A stretch of 64,000 nucleotides of DNA from Nocardia yamanashiensis NBRC 100130 (GCF_001613325.1 NZ_BDCD01000002.1:558001-622000), one strand, 5' to 3'; positions 25,592-35,225 are shown, counted from the first letter of the stretch. The notes: generated from the letters alone by a model not told the origin. A program made the numbers and translations.

Positions 25592-26659
25592 ATGAGCACT
25601 CACAGCCGCCGCCAGTTGACCGACGCACCCTTCCTCGTCGCCGCGAAGGGTGGCGTTCCGCATCGGCGTCCGGTGTGGTTTATGAGACAGGCCGGTCGGT
25701 CTCTTCCGGAGTATCGGGAACTGCGCGCGGGAATCGGCATGCTGCAGTCCTGTTTCGATCCGGAGCTGGTCTGCGAGATCACCATGCAGCCGATCCGCCG
25801 CCACGATATGGACGCGGCAATCCTGTTCTCCGACATCGTGGTTCCGCTCAAGGCGGCGGGCATCGACCTCGATATCGTGGCGGGCGTCGGCCCCGTGGTG
25901 GCGAACCCGGTGCGCGACACCGCCGATGTGCGCGCGCTGCCGCGGCTGCGGGCCGAGGAAGTGGGTGCGGTCACCGCGGGCATCAAACTGCTGCTCGACG
26001 AACTCGATCAGGTTCCGCTCATCGGGTTCGCCGGTGCGCCTTTCACCCTCGCGTCCTATCTGGTCGAGGGCGGGCCGTCGAAGAATCACGAACGCACCAA
26101 GGCGATGATGCTCGCCGATCCCGCCACCTGGCACGAGCTGCTCGGGGTGCTCACCGATATCACCATCGAATTCCTGCGCGCCCAGATCGACGCGGGCGTG
26201 GACGCGGTGCAGCTCTTCGATTCCTGGGCCGGGGCGCTGTCCCTCGCCCAGTACCGCGAATACGTGATGCCGCACTCCGAACGCGTCTTCACCGAACTGG
26301 CCGGAGCGGGCATTCCGCGCATCCACTTCGGCGTCGGCACCGGAGAACTGCTGGGCGCCATGGGCGAAGCGGGCGCGGACGTGGTCGGCGTCGACTGGCG
26401 CATCCCGCTCACCGACGCCATCCGCCGCGTCGGTCCCGGAAAAGCGTTGCAGGGCAACCTCGATCCGGCGGTTCTTTTCGCGGGCCCCGCCGCTATCGAA
26501 GCCGAGGTTCGCCGCATCGCCCATGAAGCCGACGAGGCCATCACCCTCGGCGCGAAGGGGCACATCTTCAACCTCGGCCACGGCGTCCTCCCCGCCACCG
26601 ACCCGACGGTCATCACCGACACGGTCGCCCTGATCCACAGCCTTCCCGCACCGCTGTAA
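25592..26659 (+). CDS. hemE: Uroporphyrinogen III decarboxylase
   Basis: A 355-residue TIM-barrel enzyme that removes four carboxyls from uroporphyrinogen III to give coproporphyrinogen III. The N-terminal signature [19 protein letters not shown] carries the substrate-binding Arg residues; [18 protein letters not shown] and [19 protein letters not shown] follow. ATG at 25592; a TACGAT at 25578-25583 may be the -10 of a leaderless transcript, though no clear -35 was seen. Rv2678c counterpart. Confidence 0.97.
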   Translation: MSTHSRRQLTDAPFLVAAKGGVPHRRPVWFMRQAGRSLPEYRELRAGIGMLQSCFDPELVCEITMQPIRRHDMDAAILFSDIVVPLKAAGIDLDIVAGVGPVVANPVRDTADVRALPRLRAEEVGAVTAGIKLLLDELDQVPLIGFAGAPFTLASYLVEGGPSKNHERTKAMMLADPATWHELLGVLTDITIEFLRAQIDAGVDAVQLFDSWAGALSLAQYREYVMPHSERVFTELAGAGIPRIHFGVGTGELLGAMGEAGADVVGVDWRIPLTDAIRRVGPGKALQGNLDPAVLFAGPAAIEAEVRRIAHEADEAITLGAKGHIFNLGHGVLPATDPTVITDTVALIHSLPAPL

Positions 26660-26683
26660 CCGGCGCTGCTCATCCACCGCACC

Positions 26684-26708
26684 GGCCCGCGTCCACCAGA
26701 CGCGGGCC
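26684..26708 (+). terminator. Hairpin after hemE
   Basis: GGCCCGCGTC/GACGCGGGCC, a perfect 10-bp stem with loop CACCA, 25 bp after the hemE stop. There is no T-run, so it may slow but not fully end transcription. It lies in the 324-bp gap between hemE and hemY. Confidence 0.55.
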
Positions 26709-26866
26709 GCTGTCGTTCGTGGGGTGCGCAGCATCGGATGAGGCCGCGATGTGGTCCCGCCACCAGGTCTTGTCGCCGCGGACTCGGCGGGGCAGTCACG
26801 CTTGCTGCCGGGGTTCGGCGACTCACGGCGGTGGCGGGGGATCACCGCATACCGGGCGCAGGTCAC

Positions 26867-26882
26867 ACTCCCGGCCGGGAGT
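26867..26882. promoter_or_regulatory. Palindrome before hemY
   Basis: ACTCCCGGCCGGGAGT is a perfect 16-bp palindrome. It directly abuts TAGGTT (26882-26887), a possible -10. Apart from this and the hairpin at 26684, nothing else was recognised between hemE and hemY. Confidence 0.4.
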
Positions 26883-26983
26883 AGGTTGGCGGTGTAGCGG
26901 CTCGACGGTGAGGTGCGGGCTGTGATGCTGTGGCCCGGCGCTCGAGCGGGCCGCGGCGATCACGGAGTGACGAGGAGTGCTCG

Positions 26984-28336
26984 ATGCGGATCGCGGTGGT
27001 CGGTGGCGGAATCAGTGGACTGGTTGCCGCGTATCGATTGCGTCAGGCGCTGGGATCAGCCGCGGATCTGGTCCTGATCGAACGGCGCGCCCGCATCGGC
27101 GGAATCCTGCGCACCGGTGAGCTGGCCGGTGATCCGGTGGATCTGGGTGCGGAGGCGTTCGTCGGCCGCCGGCCCGAAATCCCCTCGCTCATGCGCGAAC
27201 TCGGCATCGAAGACCAGTTGGTGTACCCCGCCGGACGGCGGCCGCTGATCTGGTCGGGCGGTACCTCTCACCCGCTGCCCGAAGGCACGCTCATGGGCAT
27301 CCCCGCCAGCCCGGAAGCGGTAACCGGGCTCGTCGACGCCGACACCCTGACCCGCATCGCCACGGAACCCCAACGCCCCCTGCACTGGTCGCCCGGCGAC
27401 GACATCTCGGTCGCGGCCCTGGTCGGGGATCGCTTCGGCGAACAGGTCGTGCACCGCAGCGTCGACCCGCTGCTCGGCGGAGTCTATGCGGGACTTGCCA
27501 ATACGATCGGCGTCCGCGCCGCCCTCCCCACCCTCGCCGCCGCCCTCGACGGCGGCGCCCCCAGCCTCACCGCGGCCATCGCCACCGCCCTGCCCGCCCC
27601 CTCCACGACCCCCGTTTTCGGCGGTATCCGCGACGGTTACGGCGTCCTCCTGGAAGCCCTCCGCACCGCCGCCGACGTCAAGATCGAAACCGAAACCACC
27701 GCAACCGAACTCCGCCGCACCCCCACCGGCTGGCACCTGAACCCGGTAGGCCCGGTCGACGCTGTGATCCTGGCCACCCCGGCCCCGGTCACCGCATCGC
27801 TCCTCGCCGAGATCGCCCCCGCCGCAACCGAACTGCTCACCGGCATCGAACTCGCGTCCTCCGCGGTGGTCGCCATGGCTCTCCCCGCCGACACCGATCT
27901 CCCCGAGAACTCCGGCATCCTGGTCGCCACCGGAGAGCCCTTGCGCGCCAAGGCCTTCACCCTGTCGAGCCGCAAATGGCCCCACCTGGCATCCCGCGAC
28001 GTGGCCCTGGTCCGCGCCTCCTTCGGCCGCTACGGCGCAGCCACCCCTCTGACCTGGTCGGACGAAGAACTCATCGCCGCCGCCCGCGAAGACCTCGTCA
28101 CCGTCACGAGCGCAACGATCCACCCGTTGCAAGCGGTAGTCCAACGCTGGCCCGGCGGCCTCCCCCAATACGCCCCCGGCCACACCACCCGAATCGCCGA
28201 TCTCCGTTCGGCCACAGCCGATCTCCCCGCCCTCGCCCTGGCAGGCTCCTACCTCGACGGCGTCGGCGTCCCCGCCTGCGCCGCCACCGGCACCGCCGCC
28301 GCAGCACGCATCCTCGACGACCTCAGCCACCGCTGA
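26984..28336 (+). CDS. hemY: Coproporphyrinogen III oxidase (HemY/CgoX)
   Basis: A 450-residue FAD-dependent oxidase of the protoporphyrinogen-oxidase family. The FAD-binding GGGISGLVAAYRL is at the N-terminus, GAEAFVGRRPEI follows, and ALAGSYLDGVGVPACAATG is near the end. In actinobacteria this enzyme oxidises coproporphyrinogen III to coproporphyrin III in the coproporphyrin-dependent haem pathway (established for the group). ATG with GAGGAG 6 bases upstream. Rv2677c counterpart; the usual next gene, hemQ, is displaced by about 2.7 kb here. Confidence 0.95.
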   Translation: MRIAVVGGGISGLVAAYRLRQALGSAADLVLIERRARIGGILRTGELAGDPVDLGAEAFVGRRPEIPSLMRELGIEDQLVYPAGRRPLIWSGGTSHPLPEGTLMGIPASPEAVTGLVDADTLTRIATEPQRPLHWSPGDDISVAALVGDRFGEQVVHRSVDPLLGGVYAGLANTIGVRAALPTLAAALDGGAPSLTAAIATALPAPSTTPVFGGIRDGYGVLLEALRTAADVKIETETTATELRRTPTGWHLNPVGPVDAVILATPAPVTASLLAEIAPAATELLTGIELASSAVVAMALPADTDLPENSGILVATGEPLRAKAFTLSSRKWPHLASRDVALVRASFGRYGAATPLTWSDEELIAAAREDLVTVTSATIHPLQAVVQRWPGGLPQYAPGHTTRIADLRSATADLPALALAGSYLDGVGVPACAATGTAAAARILDDLSHR

Positions 28337-28358
28337 CCCGACCTCGATCGACCACACC

Positions 28359-28838
28359 TCACCCGACCGCCGGCGTGAGGAATTGCCGCGCCCGGTCCGC
28401 CCGCCCGGCACGAACATGATCGACAACGGATAGGACCGCCACGGCGATACCTGCGACGATGCCGACGATGAAGGACCACCCCGCGACCGAGTCGAAAATG
28501 CTTGCCGCGGAAGCGGAGACGTTCCCGTCCCCCGTCACCAACGCGGCCAAGGGGACCAGGTGATCGTCGGACTGATCGGTGAAGTCGGTCATGGTGAGCG
28601 CGAAGGACAGCGCCGCGAGATCGGCGACAACGAGGGTGACGAGAGTGTGCGGGCGCAACGATGGCGCGAACACGGTGGCCATGATGGCGGCCAGCAGCAG
28701 CGGTGCGAGTGAGATGGCGGCAACCAGCCCGAAGCTCATGATGATGATGACGAACCACCACCCCGGCGCGAGCATCCGCACCGCGATGGCGAGCAGAACG
28801 ACCACGATCTGGCTGATGACGAGCAATGACCGATTCAT
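28359..28838 (-). CDS. Hypothetical four-helix membrane protein
   Basis: A 159-residue protein with about four hydrophobic segments (near 6-25, 30-55, 60-80 and 115-140) and a short polar C-terminus. No family was recognised. The ATG at 28838 has GGAAGG 7 bases upstream; longer upstream frames look non-coding. It lies 169 bp downstream of the threonine dehydratase gene on the same strand and 22 bp from the hemY stop on the other. Confidence 0.65.
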   Translation of the reverse strand: MNRSLLVISQIVVVLLAIAVRMLAPGWWFVIIIMSFGLVAAISLAPLLLAAIMATVFAPSLRPHTLVTLVVADLAALSFALTMTDFTDQSDDHLVPLAALVTGDGNVSASAASIFDSVAGWSFIVGIVAGIAVAVLSVVDHVRAGRADRARQFLTPAVG

Positions 28839-29007
28839 GAGGGGACCTTCCGCGTCGGAGAACTGGCAACGCGTTCGATCCTGCTGAACAAGGGCGCCCC
28901 GCCGGATGAGCCCGGCTACTCGACCCCCTGAGTAGATCTGCCTAAACGGGCCCCGCTCCACCACGTACCTCGAGCGGCCCCATCGCGCGCCTGAAGTGGC
29001 GGACGGG

Positions 29008-29964
29008 TCAGCGGGGGAGTAGGTCTGTGGTGTCGGTGTTGCCGCCGCACAGGACGATTGCCACTCGCTCGCCCGGACGGGGCACATAGGCCCCGAAGCG
29101 GAGGGCGGCCAGGGCGGTGGCGGCGGCGTGTTCCACGGGGAGGTGGCGGTTCGTCCAGAGCAGTTTGCGGGCGGCGATGATCTGCTCGTCGGTGACCAGG
29201 ACCGAGCGGACGTCGGCGAGCGCGGCGGCGGCCAGGGCCATTTCGGAGGTGCGGGTGGCGCCGAGGGAATCGGCGGCGATGGAGTCGATGGGGACGTCGA
29301 CCGGGTGGCCTTCGGCGAGGGCGGTGTTGAAGGCGCGGCAGTTCTCCGGTTCGGCGGCGATCACGCGGATGCCGTGGTGGGCGGCGGCTACGGCCACCCC
29401 GGTGAAGAGTCCGCCGCCGCCGACCGCGACTACCACGGTGTCCAGACCGGGTAGCTGCGCGACGATTTCGTCCAGCAGCGTGCCCGCGCCGGCGGCGATG
29501 TACGGATCGTCGTAGGCGTGCGAGCGCAGGGCTCCGGTGGTGGCTGCGTAGCGCTCGCAGTCGGCGGCCGCGTCGGCATAGGCCGCGCCGCCGGACATGA
29601 CCTGCGCGCCCAGGGATTTCAGGCGCTCGACCTTCACCGCCGGCGCGGCGGTGGGAAGGAAGACGGTGGCGGCGGCATCGACGAGCCCGGCGGCCCACGC
29701 GCAGGCCACGCCCGCGTTCCCGCCCGAGGCGATGGTCACGCCCACTTTGGGCAGGTCACCCGATTCCTGATGCGCCAGCATGAAATTGGCGGCCCCGCGA
29801 GCTTTGAAGCTCCCCGTGTACTGCAGATGCTCGAGCGCGAACCACACCTGTCCGCCGCCGGGTGCGGGAACGGTGCCCGGGTCGGCAGGCGTGAGCACCA
29901 CCGGACGGGTGTGCCCCGCGATTCGGTCGGCGGCCGCTTTCACGTCTGCGTAAGTCGGATGCAC
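29008..29964 (-). CDS. PLP-dependent threonine/serine dehydratase-like enzyme
   Basis: A 318-residue fold-type II PLP enzyme. The cofactor lysine is K54 in TGSFKARGA, the phosphate-binding loop is VGGGGLFTG, and ASGGNAGVACAWAA is the Asn-containing loop of the family. It has no C-terminal ACT domain, so it is the short catabolic type. It would deaminate L-threonine or L-serine to the 2-oxo acid; racemase activity is possible. GTG start with GAAGGAAG upstream. It is divergent from a TetR regulator with a palindrome between them. Confidence 0.88.
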   Translation of the reverse strand: MHPTYADVKAAADRIAGHTRPVVLTPADPGTVPAPGGGQVWFALEHLQYTGSFKARGAANFMLAHQESGDLPKVGVTIASGGNAGVACAWAAGLVDAAATVFLPTAAPAVKVERLKSLGAQVMSGGAAYADAAADCERYAATTGALRSHAYDDPYIAAGAGTLLDEIVAQLPGLDTVVVAVGGGGLFTGVAVAAAHHGIRVIAAEPENCRAFNTALAEGHPVDVPIDSIAADSLGATRTSEMALAAAALADVRSVLVTDEQIIAARKLLWTNRHLPVEHAAATALAALRFGAYVPRPGERVAIVLCGGNTDTTDLLPR

Positions 29965-30040
29965 TGCACTTCCTTCGCTTCGATGCGGATTCGGACGATA
30001 CGGACAGCCCGGGCGACACTCCGGGCCCGCGGTATCGGAT

Positions 30041-30055
30041 AGTTACACTGTAACT
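30041..30055. promoter_or_regulatory. TetR operator between dehydratase and regulator
   Basis: AGTTACACTGTAACT, a perfect 7-bp inverted repeat around one central base, 13 bp before the TetR ATG. Confidence 0.65.
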
Positions 30056-30067
30056 TACGCTGGTGAC

Positions 30068-30715
30068 ATGCCCAGGAAGTCGAAGTCGCTCGACGAGGCG
30101 ACACCGGAGGCCATCGCGCACGCCGGACTGGCCATCATCAGCGAAAAGGGCGGCGCCGAACTGAGTTTCCGCGCCATCGCGAACTATCTGGACGTGTCGC
30201 ACACCACGGTGGTGCGCCGGGGTGGCGGAGATTTCGCGGGCCTGCTCGACCTGCTCGCCGATCACCTCGCCGACCACCTGCCCGAGATCCCCGCCGGCTC
30301 CGGGACCTGGGCGGAGGTGACCGAAAACCGTTTTACCGCCTGGTACGAACTGCTCGGCACCCGCCCCGGTCTGGTGCTGCTGCGCGGCTCCCGCTCCTGG
30401 TTCGGCCCGCGCCTGCTGTCCCGCCTCACCGAACCGCAGCTGGCCGACAATATGGCCGCCGGCCTCAGCGTCCAGGACGCCCTGCTGGCCTACCGCGAAA
30501 TGTACCTCTACACCCTGGGCTGCGCCGCGCTCATCGAACACCGCGACCGCAAATCGGTACTGCTGCGCGCCCGTTCGGCCCTGGCCGCCCTGGACCCGGA
30601 CGAATTCCCGGTGCTGGGTACCCATCTCGACGAGGTGGCCCGCCTGACCGTCAGCGACGACATCTTCCGCGACGGCCTGCGCCGCCTCATCGCCTCCTGG
30701 TCCGCCCGCCCCTGA
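30068..30715 (+). CDS. TetR/AcrR-family transcriptional regulator
   Basis: A 215-residue regulator with an N-terminal HTH (HAGLAIISEKGGAELSFRAI, then DVSHTTVVRRGGG) and a helical C-terminal domain. The recognition helix is slightly unusual, with VSHTTVVRRGGG in place of the common VSxxxLYxHF. It is divergent from the threonine dehydratase gene and is its likely regulator through the palindrome at 30041-30055. Confidence 0.85.
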   Translation: MPRKSKSLDEATPEAIAHAGLAIISEKGGAELSFRAIANYLDVSHTTVVRRGGGDFAGLLDLLADHLADHLPEIPAGSGTWAEVTENRFTAWYELLGTRPGLVLLRGSRSWFGPRLLSRLTEPQLADNMAAGLSVQDALLAYREMYLYTLGCAALIEHRDRKSVLLRARSALAALDPDEFPVLGTHLDEVARLTVSDDIFRDGLRRLIASWSARP

Positions 30716-31006
30716 CCCCGTGTTGCCGGTCCGTGACCGCCCGCTGTGAACACGCCCGCGCGGCCGCGCGATATCGCTTCTGAACGCTGGGCGCCGCCGG
30801 TGCCGGGGAAGGGGAGCGATGATCGCGCGGCTGGCCGAGGCCGTTCCGAAGGTGTGGTCGGTGGCCGCGTCCGTCTTCCCGCTGCTGTACGTCATCGAAT
30901 GGCTGCTGCTGCTCTACGGTCTGCTGCTGCTGGAACGTCTGGCCGCACCGGCCCTGGCCGGGGTGCGCCGCCGGACCCGCGGCCCCCGGGTGGCACGATG
31001 GGTGCC

Positions 31007-31702
31007 ATGGCGCGACTCGACTACAAGGCCCTCAACGACACCATCCGCTACCTCATGTTCTCGGTGTTCCAAGTGGAGCCCGGTGTGCTCGGCGACGACC
31101 GTGCGGCCGCCGTCAAGGAGGCCCGCGAGTTCTTCGATTCTCTGGAAGAGCGCGGCGTGATCGTGCGCGGTATCTACGATGTGGCCGGCATGCGCGCCGA
31201 CGCCGATTTCATGATCTGGTGGCACGCGGAGAAGATCGAGGAGATCCAGGCCGCCTACGCCGATTTCCGCCGCACCACCGAACTGGGCCAGGCCTCGAAC
31301 CCGGTGTGGTCCAATGCCGCTCTGCATCGCCCGGCCGAATTCAACAAGTCCCACATCCCCGCGTTCCTGGCGGGCGAGGAGCCGGGCAACTACATCTGCG
31401 TGTACCCGTTCGTGCGCTCCTACGAGTGGTACCTGCTGCCGGACGAGGAGCGCCGCAAGATGCTCGCCGATCACGGCAAGGCGGCCCGCGGCTACCCGGA
31501 TGTGCGCGCCAATACGGTCGCGTCCTTCGCGCTCGGCGACTACGAGTGGCTGCTCGCCTTCGAGGCCCCGGAGCTGCATCGCATCGTGGATCTGATGCGG
31601 GATCTGCGCGCCACCGAGGCGAGGTTGCATGTGCGCGAGGAGATTCCGTTCTTCACCGGTCCGCGCGTGGAGATCGAGCAGCTGATCGCCTCGCTGCCCT
31701 GA
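31007..31702 (+). CDS. hemQ: Coproheme decarboxylase (HemQ/ChdC)
   Basis: A 231-residue chlorite dismutase-family protein, identical in length to Rv2676c as recalled. It makes haem b from coproheme by two oxidative decarboxylations, the last step of the coproporphyrin-dependent pathway. Key sequences are [12 protein letters not shown], the [13 protein letters not shown] segment (Y133 at the position of the actinobacterial active-site Tyr) and [17 protein letters not shown] at 31007; an ATG 9 bp upstream is possible. The preceding 291 bp contain only a doubtful small ORF. Confidence 0.95.
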   Translation: MARLDYKALNDTIRYLMFSVFQVEPGVLGDDRAAAVKEAREFFDSLEERGVIVRGIYDVAGMRADADFMIWWHAEKIEEIQAAYADFRRTTELGQASNPVWSNAALHRPAEFNKSHIPAFLAGEEPGNYICVYPFVRSYEWYLLPDEERRKMLADHGKAARGYPDVRANTVASFALGDYEWLLAFEAPELHRIVDLMRDLRATEARLHVREEIPFFTGPRVEIEQLIASLP

Positions 31703-31709
31703 GTTTGCT

Positions 31710-31743
31710 CCCCGCATGCCCGGACAATTCGGGGCATGCGGGG
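31710..31743. terminator. Bidirectional terminator between hemQ and msrB
   Basis: CCCCGCATGCCC/GGGCATGCGGGG, a perfect 12-bp stem with 10-nt loop, lies between two convergent genes, 7 bp after the hemQ stop. Confidence 0.7.
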
Positions 31744-31774
31744 AATCGCGTTCGCTCCGTAGGATTCCTGCGAC

Positions 31775-32212
31775 CTACTTCGCTGCCTCGTCCGAGGGGT
31801 GCAGGCGCAGCGAGATGGAGTTGATGCAGTAGCGCTTGTCCGTGGGCGTGGGATATCCCTCGCCCTCGAACACGTGCCCCAGATGGCTGTGGCAGTTGGC
31901 GCACAGCACTTCCACCCGCCGCATGCCGAGCGAATCATCGGCCTTCAGGATCACCGCGTCCGAATCGGCCGGATCGAAGAACGACGGCCACCCGCAGTGC
32001 GAATGGAATTTCTCGGTGCTGCGGAACAATTCGGCCCCGCAGGCCCGGCAGGCGTACACGCCCTCGGTCTCGGTATCGGTGTATTCACCCGTGAACGCCC
32101 GCTCGGTGCCCGCCTCCCGCAGCACCGCGTACTCCTCGGGGCTCAGCTTGGCGCGCCACTCCTGCGGCGTGAGCTGGATTCGCGGTTGCGAAGTATCGGC
32201 ATCGGAACTCAT
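31775..32212 (-). CDS. msrB: Peptide-methionine (R)-S-oxide reductase
   Basis: A 145-residue enzyme that reduces methionine-R-sulfoxide in proteins. Two zinc CxxC pairs are visible (C55/C58 and C104/C107), the catalytic cysteine is C129 in RYCINSISL, and SHCGWPSF supplies a possible resolving cysteine (C73). It is cytosolic. It lies 26 bp downstream of aftC on the same strand. Rv2674 counterpart. Confidence 0.96.
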   Translation of the reverse strand: MSSDADTSQPRIQLTPQEWRAKLSPEEYAVLREAGTERAFTGEYTDTETEGVYACRACGAELFRSTEKFHSHCGWPSFFDPADSDAVILKADDSLGMRRVEVLCANCHSHLGHVFEGEGYPTPTDKRYCINSISLRLHPSDEAAK

Positions 32213-32238
32213 GCCCCCACGCTAATACTTCGCCGCGA

Positions 32239-33552
32239 TCAGTGTCCGGTGCCCTGTGCGACCGGTTCGGCATGGCGCGCACGGCCATTGCTCGTGACCG
32301 GCGCTTCCCGCTGCTCCGGATGCATCCACGCCGGATCCAGGGATTTGCCCGCCTGCAACCGGCCTTCGCGCTTCGCGGTCAGGTAGCGCTCGCCCAGCAC
32401 ACAGAAGATGACGATGAGCAGCAGGCCCCAGCCGAAGGTGACGCGCAGGTATTCCAGGGTGCGGCCCGGCGACTGCCAGCGATCCGAGAGCCACTTGTCA
32501 TAGGACATGAACCCGAACACCGCCACCCACGCCGGCCAGTTGCGCAGTGTCGAATTCTTCAGCACCACGGTCATGAGCAGCGGGAACAGGAACATCGAGT
32601 AGTACATCTGGCCGAGCGAGCCGAGCAGCAGCACACCGGCGATCAGCACGCCGGAGGTGGTGCAGACGAAGAACACCTCGTCCTCGAGGTAGTACCGGTA
32701 CAGGATCCACAGGATGGCCAGCACCATCACGCCCATGGCGATGCGGATGGTCCAGGTCAGCCAGTCCGCGACGCCGTAGTACCCGGCATTGCCGACGATG
32801 GCGCTGTTGAAGTAGTCCCGCGACTCCATGATGTAAGGCCAGGTGTGCGACCAGAACTGCTTGTAGTCCACGATCAGCGGCCAGGCCGCCAGGTTCAATG
32901 CGACCGGAATGCCCAGGGCGGTGATGAACACCTTCCACTGCCCGCGCACTAGCGGAATGAACAGCAGCGGCGCCAGCAACGGCCCCTTGACCGCGATGGT
33001 CAATCCCAATGCCACCCCGGCCCATAGATCCTTGCGCTTCAGCAGCAGGTGGAAGTACGCCACCATGGCGAGCAGCAGACAGCCGTTGATATTGGTGAAA
33101 ACCAGGGTGTTGGTGACGGTTTCGGACATGAACATGGCCAGCAGCAGCGCGGGCGCGGCCACCGAGTTCAGCGTGAAGTTGAACAGCCGCAGCAGCAGAT
33201 ACCCGGCCAGGATGATGGCCGCCGCGTTCACCAGGATGAACAGCCACCGCGACTTCTCCGGGTCGACGATGGCCAGCGGCGCGATCAGCAGCGTCCCGCT
33301 GGGCGGGTACAGGTAGTGCGGATCGGTCGAGTTGAAGTTCGCCCCGTAGATGGCGCGATGGTTGAGGAAGTTCAACGACGCGTCGTAGACGGGGCGGAAG
33401 TCATTGGTGATGTACCCGTTGACAGCCTTGATGAACACCCGGTTGATCACGGTCAGGATCGCGAACGGCCATAAGGCGAAGTTCAGGACCTCGGCGGTGG
33501 TGCGAGCGGTGCGGGGCTCGAGCTGGCGAAGGAACACTCGGGCACGGTACAC
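32239..33552 (-). CDS. aftC: Alpha-(1->3)-arabinofuranosyltransferase AftC (GT87)
   Basis: A 437-residue polytopic membrane protein close throughout to Rv2673 AftC as recalled: NGYITNDFRPVYDASLNFLN, DPHYLYPPSGTLLIAP, ETVTNTLVFTNINGCLLL, and NWPAWVAVFGFMSYDKWLSD. It adds alpha-1,3 arabinofuranose branches to arabinogalactan, using decaprenylphosphoryl arabinose at the outer face of the membrane. The N-terminal loop carries the acidic pair expected for a GT-C enzyme (DPHY). GTG start. Cotranscription with the upstream hydrolase (78 bp) and downstream msrB (26 bp) is likely. Confidence 0.95.
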   Translation of the reverse strand: MYRARVFLRQLEPRTARTTAEVLNFALWPFAILTVINRVFIKAVNGYITNDFRPVYDASLNFLNHRAIYGANFNSTDPHYLYPPSGTLLIAPLAIVDPEKSRWLFILVNAAAIILAGYLLLRLFNFTLNSVAAPALLLAMFMSETVTNTLVFTNINGCLLLAMVAYFHLLLKRKDLWAGVALGLTIAVKGPLLAPLLFIPLVRGQWKVFITALGIPVALNLAAWPLIVDYKQFWSHTWPYIMESRDYFNSAIVGNAGYYGVADWLTWTIRIAMGVMVLAILWILYRYYLEDEVFFVCTTSGVLIAGVLLLGSLGQMYYSMFLFPLLMTVVLKNSTLRNWPAWVAVFGFMSYDKWLSDRWQSPGRTLEYLRVTFGWGLLLIVIFCVLGERYLTAKREGRLQAGKSLDPAWMHPEQREAPVTSNGRARHAEPVAQGTGH

Positions 33553-33630
33553 CGGAAACCGCGCTCGAGGTTGCGCGGACCCGCCGAAAACGTGCCCCGC
33601 GGCACAGGGATGAACTCGAATGGTGGGGCG

Positions 33631-35193
33631 CTAGGCGGGACAGGCGGTTCCGTCGGCGGGGAGCTTGGCGTCCTTCAGGTAGTCGACCATGTTCTGCTGC
33701 ACGCAGCCGGAGTGCGAGAAGCTGGGGTGGCCCCAGCCCTGCCAGACCACGGTGGAGGTGCGGGCGCCGGCGGTGCCGAGGGCGCCGCTGACCGAGGGGC
33801 GGCCGTCCTGGCCGGTGACCGGATCGGCGTTGCCGCCGAGGATCAGGACCGGCTTGTCGAACTTTTCGGGCAGGGGCATGACGGCGGCGGCGGGCCACGC
33901 CGAGCAGGCCATCAGTCCGATGGCGGTGACGCGGCCGAAGACCGGGTACTGGTTGCCCCAGGTGCCGGAGAGTTCCTTGGCGCGCGCGGAGGACGCGGGC
34001 TGCGAATTGTCGCTGCACCGGTTCACGTACTCACCGTCGCTGGCGATGGCCGAATTGGCTTTCAGCACATAGGGCTGCAACGGCCCCCGATCCCCGCGCC
34101 CCAGCGCGGCCAGCGCATCGGCGAATTCGGTGACGGTGTTGTTCTGCACGGCAAGCGGATTGCCGAGGAACCCGCTCAGCGTGGTCACCAGCACCGCGGC
34201 CGACAGATCGCCGAATTCGCCGTTTCCGGCCCGCTTCACCAGTTCGGCCACCGCGCCGCGCGGATCAGCGCCCAGCGCGCATTTCAGGGCGGTGCAACGC
34301 TGCGCGTACGCGGTGAGCGCCGCCTCCGCACCCTTCACCGTCAGTTCCGCGCGCCCGACCGCGTCCAGCCCGACGGCCTGCGGCGAATCCAGCAGCAGCC
34401 GCGCCAGATGATCCCCGTACTTGCGCGCGTAGCTCAGCGCCACGTTCGCGCCGCTGCCGGTGCCCAGCAGCGCGATGTGATCGACCTGCCACTGCTTGCG
34501 CAGCTGCTCGATATCGTCGGCGGCGTGCGCGGCGTCGAAGGTCTGCTGCGCGGGCGAGAGGAAGTCCAGGCAGGCGATGGTGGCGTCCTGGCTGGCCTCG
34601 CCCACCGCGTCCACGGGATCGGTTGCGCCGCGCGTGAATTGCCCCTGGTCGTTGATGATCCGGCGAATCTCGTTGGTCATGCAGTTGACCGCCTGCGAAC
34701 TGCCGATGCCGCGCCGGTCCACCGCCACGATGGGCCGCGAGGTCAGCAGCGCCGCCGTCGGTCCGGCCGCCAGCCCGGCCAGCGTGGCCGTCGAGGACCG
34801 GTCGTTGCCGGAGGTCAGCACCAGCGGCGCGGCGTCCTTGGGCGTCTTGTCGTAGCGGGCCCGCATGGCCGCGGTCCGGAAGTTCCCCGCCACGGTCCCG
34901 GCGATATCGACCTGCGTGGTGTACTCCGCGCATTCCAGGATCAGCCCCGCGGGCGGCGCGCCGAGGGCGAGCAGGTTGAACGTCGGCGTCGCGCAGTCGT
35001 GCCAGTTCAATTCGGTCTTGGGCACTTCGGGCGCGGGCTGCTCCGGTTTCGACGGCGCGTTCGTCTCCACGGCCCCGGCCTGATGCGGCCGTTCCACCGC
35101 GACGGCGGGACGGTCCGAGGGTCCGGCACCACAGCCGGTGGTCACCAGGATCGAAAGTGTCGACGCCAGCAGAGCGGCCCGAGTCCAGCGCAT
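33631..35193 (-). CDS. Secreted lipoprotein alpha/beta hydrolase (TAP-like, Rv2672-like)
   Basis: A 520-residue protein with a lipoprotein signal (TLSILVTTGCGAG; Cys at 21) and a two-part alpha/beta hydrolase domain with TAP-like C-terminus (about 415-515). Acid and base are visible in GGNADPVTG and WQGWGHPSFSHSGC. The nucleophile elbow reads LLGTGSGANVAL, so the Ser lies in TGSGA and not a classic GxSxG. Cysteine pairs (CATPTFN/LECAEY; RCTALKC; CSDNSQ/CSAW) suggest disulfides. Likely a cell-envelope peptidase or esterase. Located between ribD-like and aftC as in mycobacteria. Confidence 0.88.
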   Translation of the reverse strand: MRWTRAALLASTLSILVTTGCGAGPSDRPAVAVERPHQAGAVETNAPSKPEQPAPEVPKTELNWHDCATPTFNLLALGAPPAGLILECAEYTTQVDIAGTVAGNFRTAAMRARYDKTPKDAAPLVLTSGNDRSSTATLAGLAAGPTAALLTSRPIVAVDRRGIGSSQAVNCMTNEIRRIINDQGQFTRGATDPVDAVGEASQDATIACLDFLSPAQQTFDAAHAADDIEQLRKQWQVDHIALLGTGSGANVALSYARKYGDHLARLLLDSPQAVGLDAVGRAELTVKGAEAALTAYAQRCTALKCALGADPRGAVAELVKRAGNGEFGDLSAAVLVTTLSGFLGNPLAVQNNTVTEFADALAALGRGDRGPLQPYVLKANSAIASDGEYVNRCSDNSQPASSARAKELSGTWGNQYPVFGRVTAIGLMACSAWPAAAVMPLPEKFDKPVLILGGNADPVTGQDGRPSVSGALGTAGARTSTVVWQGWGHPSFSHSGCVQQNMVDYLKDAKLPADGTACPA

Positions 35194-35225
35194 GCGCTAC
35201 AGCCTGCCAGGTCCGGCAAGCGGTT

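Noticed and set aside
30819..31160. A 113-codon ORF with a good ribosome site (GGGGAAGGGGAGCG) and a hydrophobic first 50 residues
   Set aside because: It overlaps hemQ by over 150 bp and its second half is an obvious out-of-frame reading of hemQ. A shorter product is possible but not supported.
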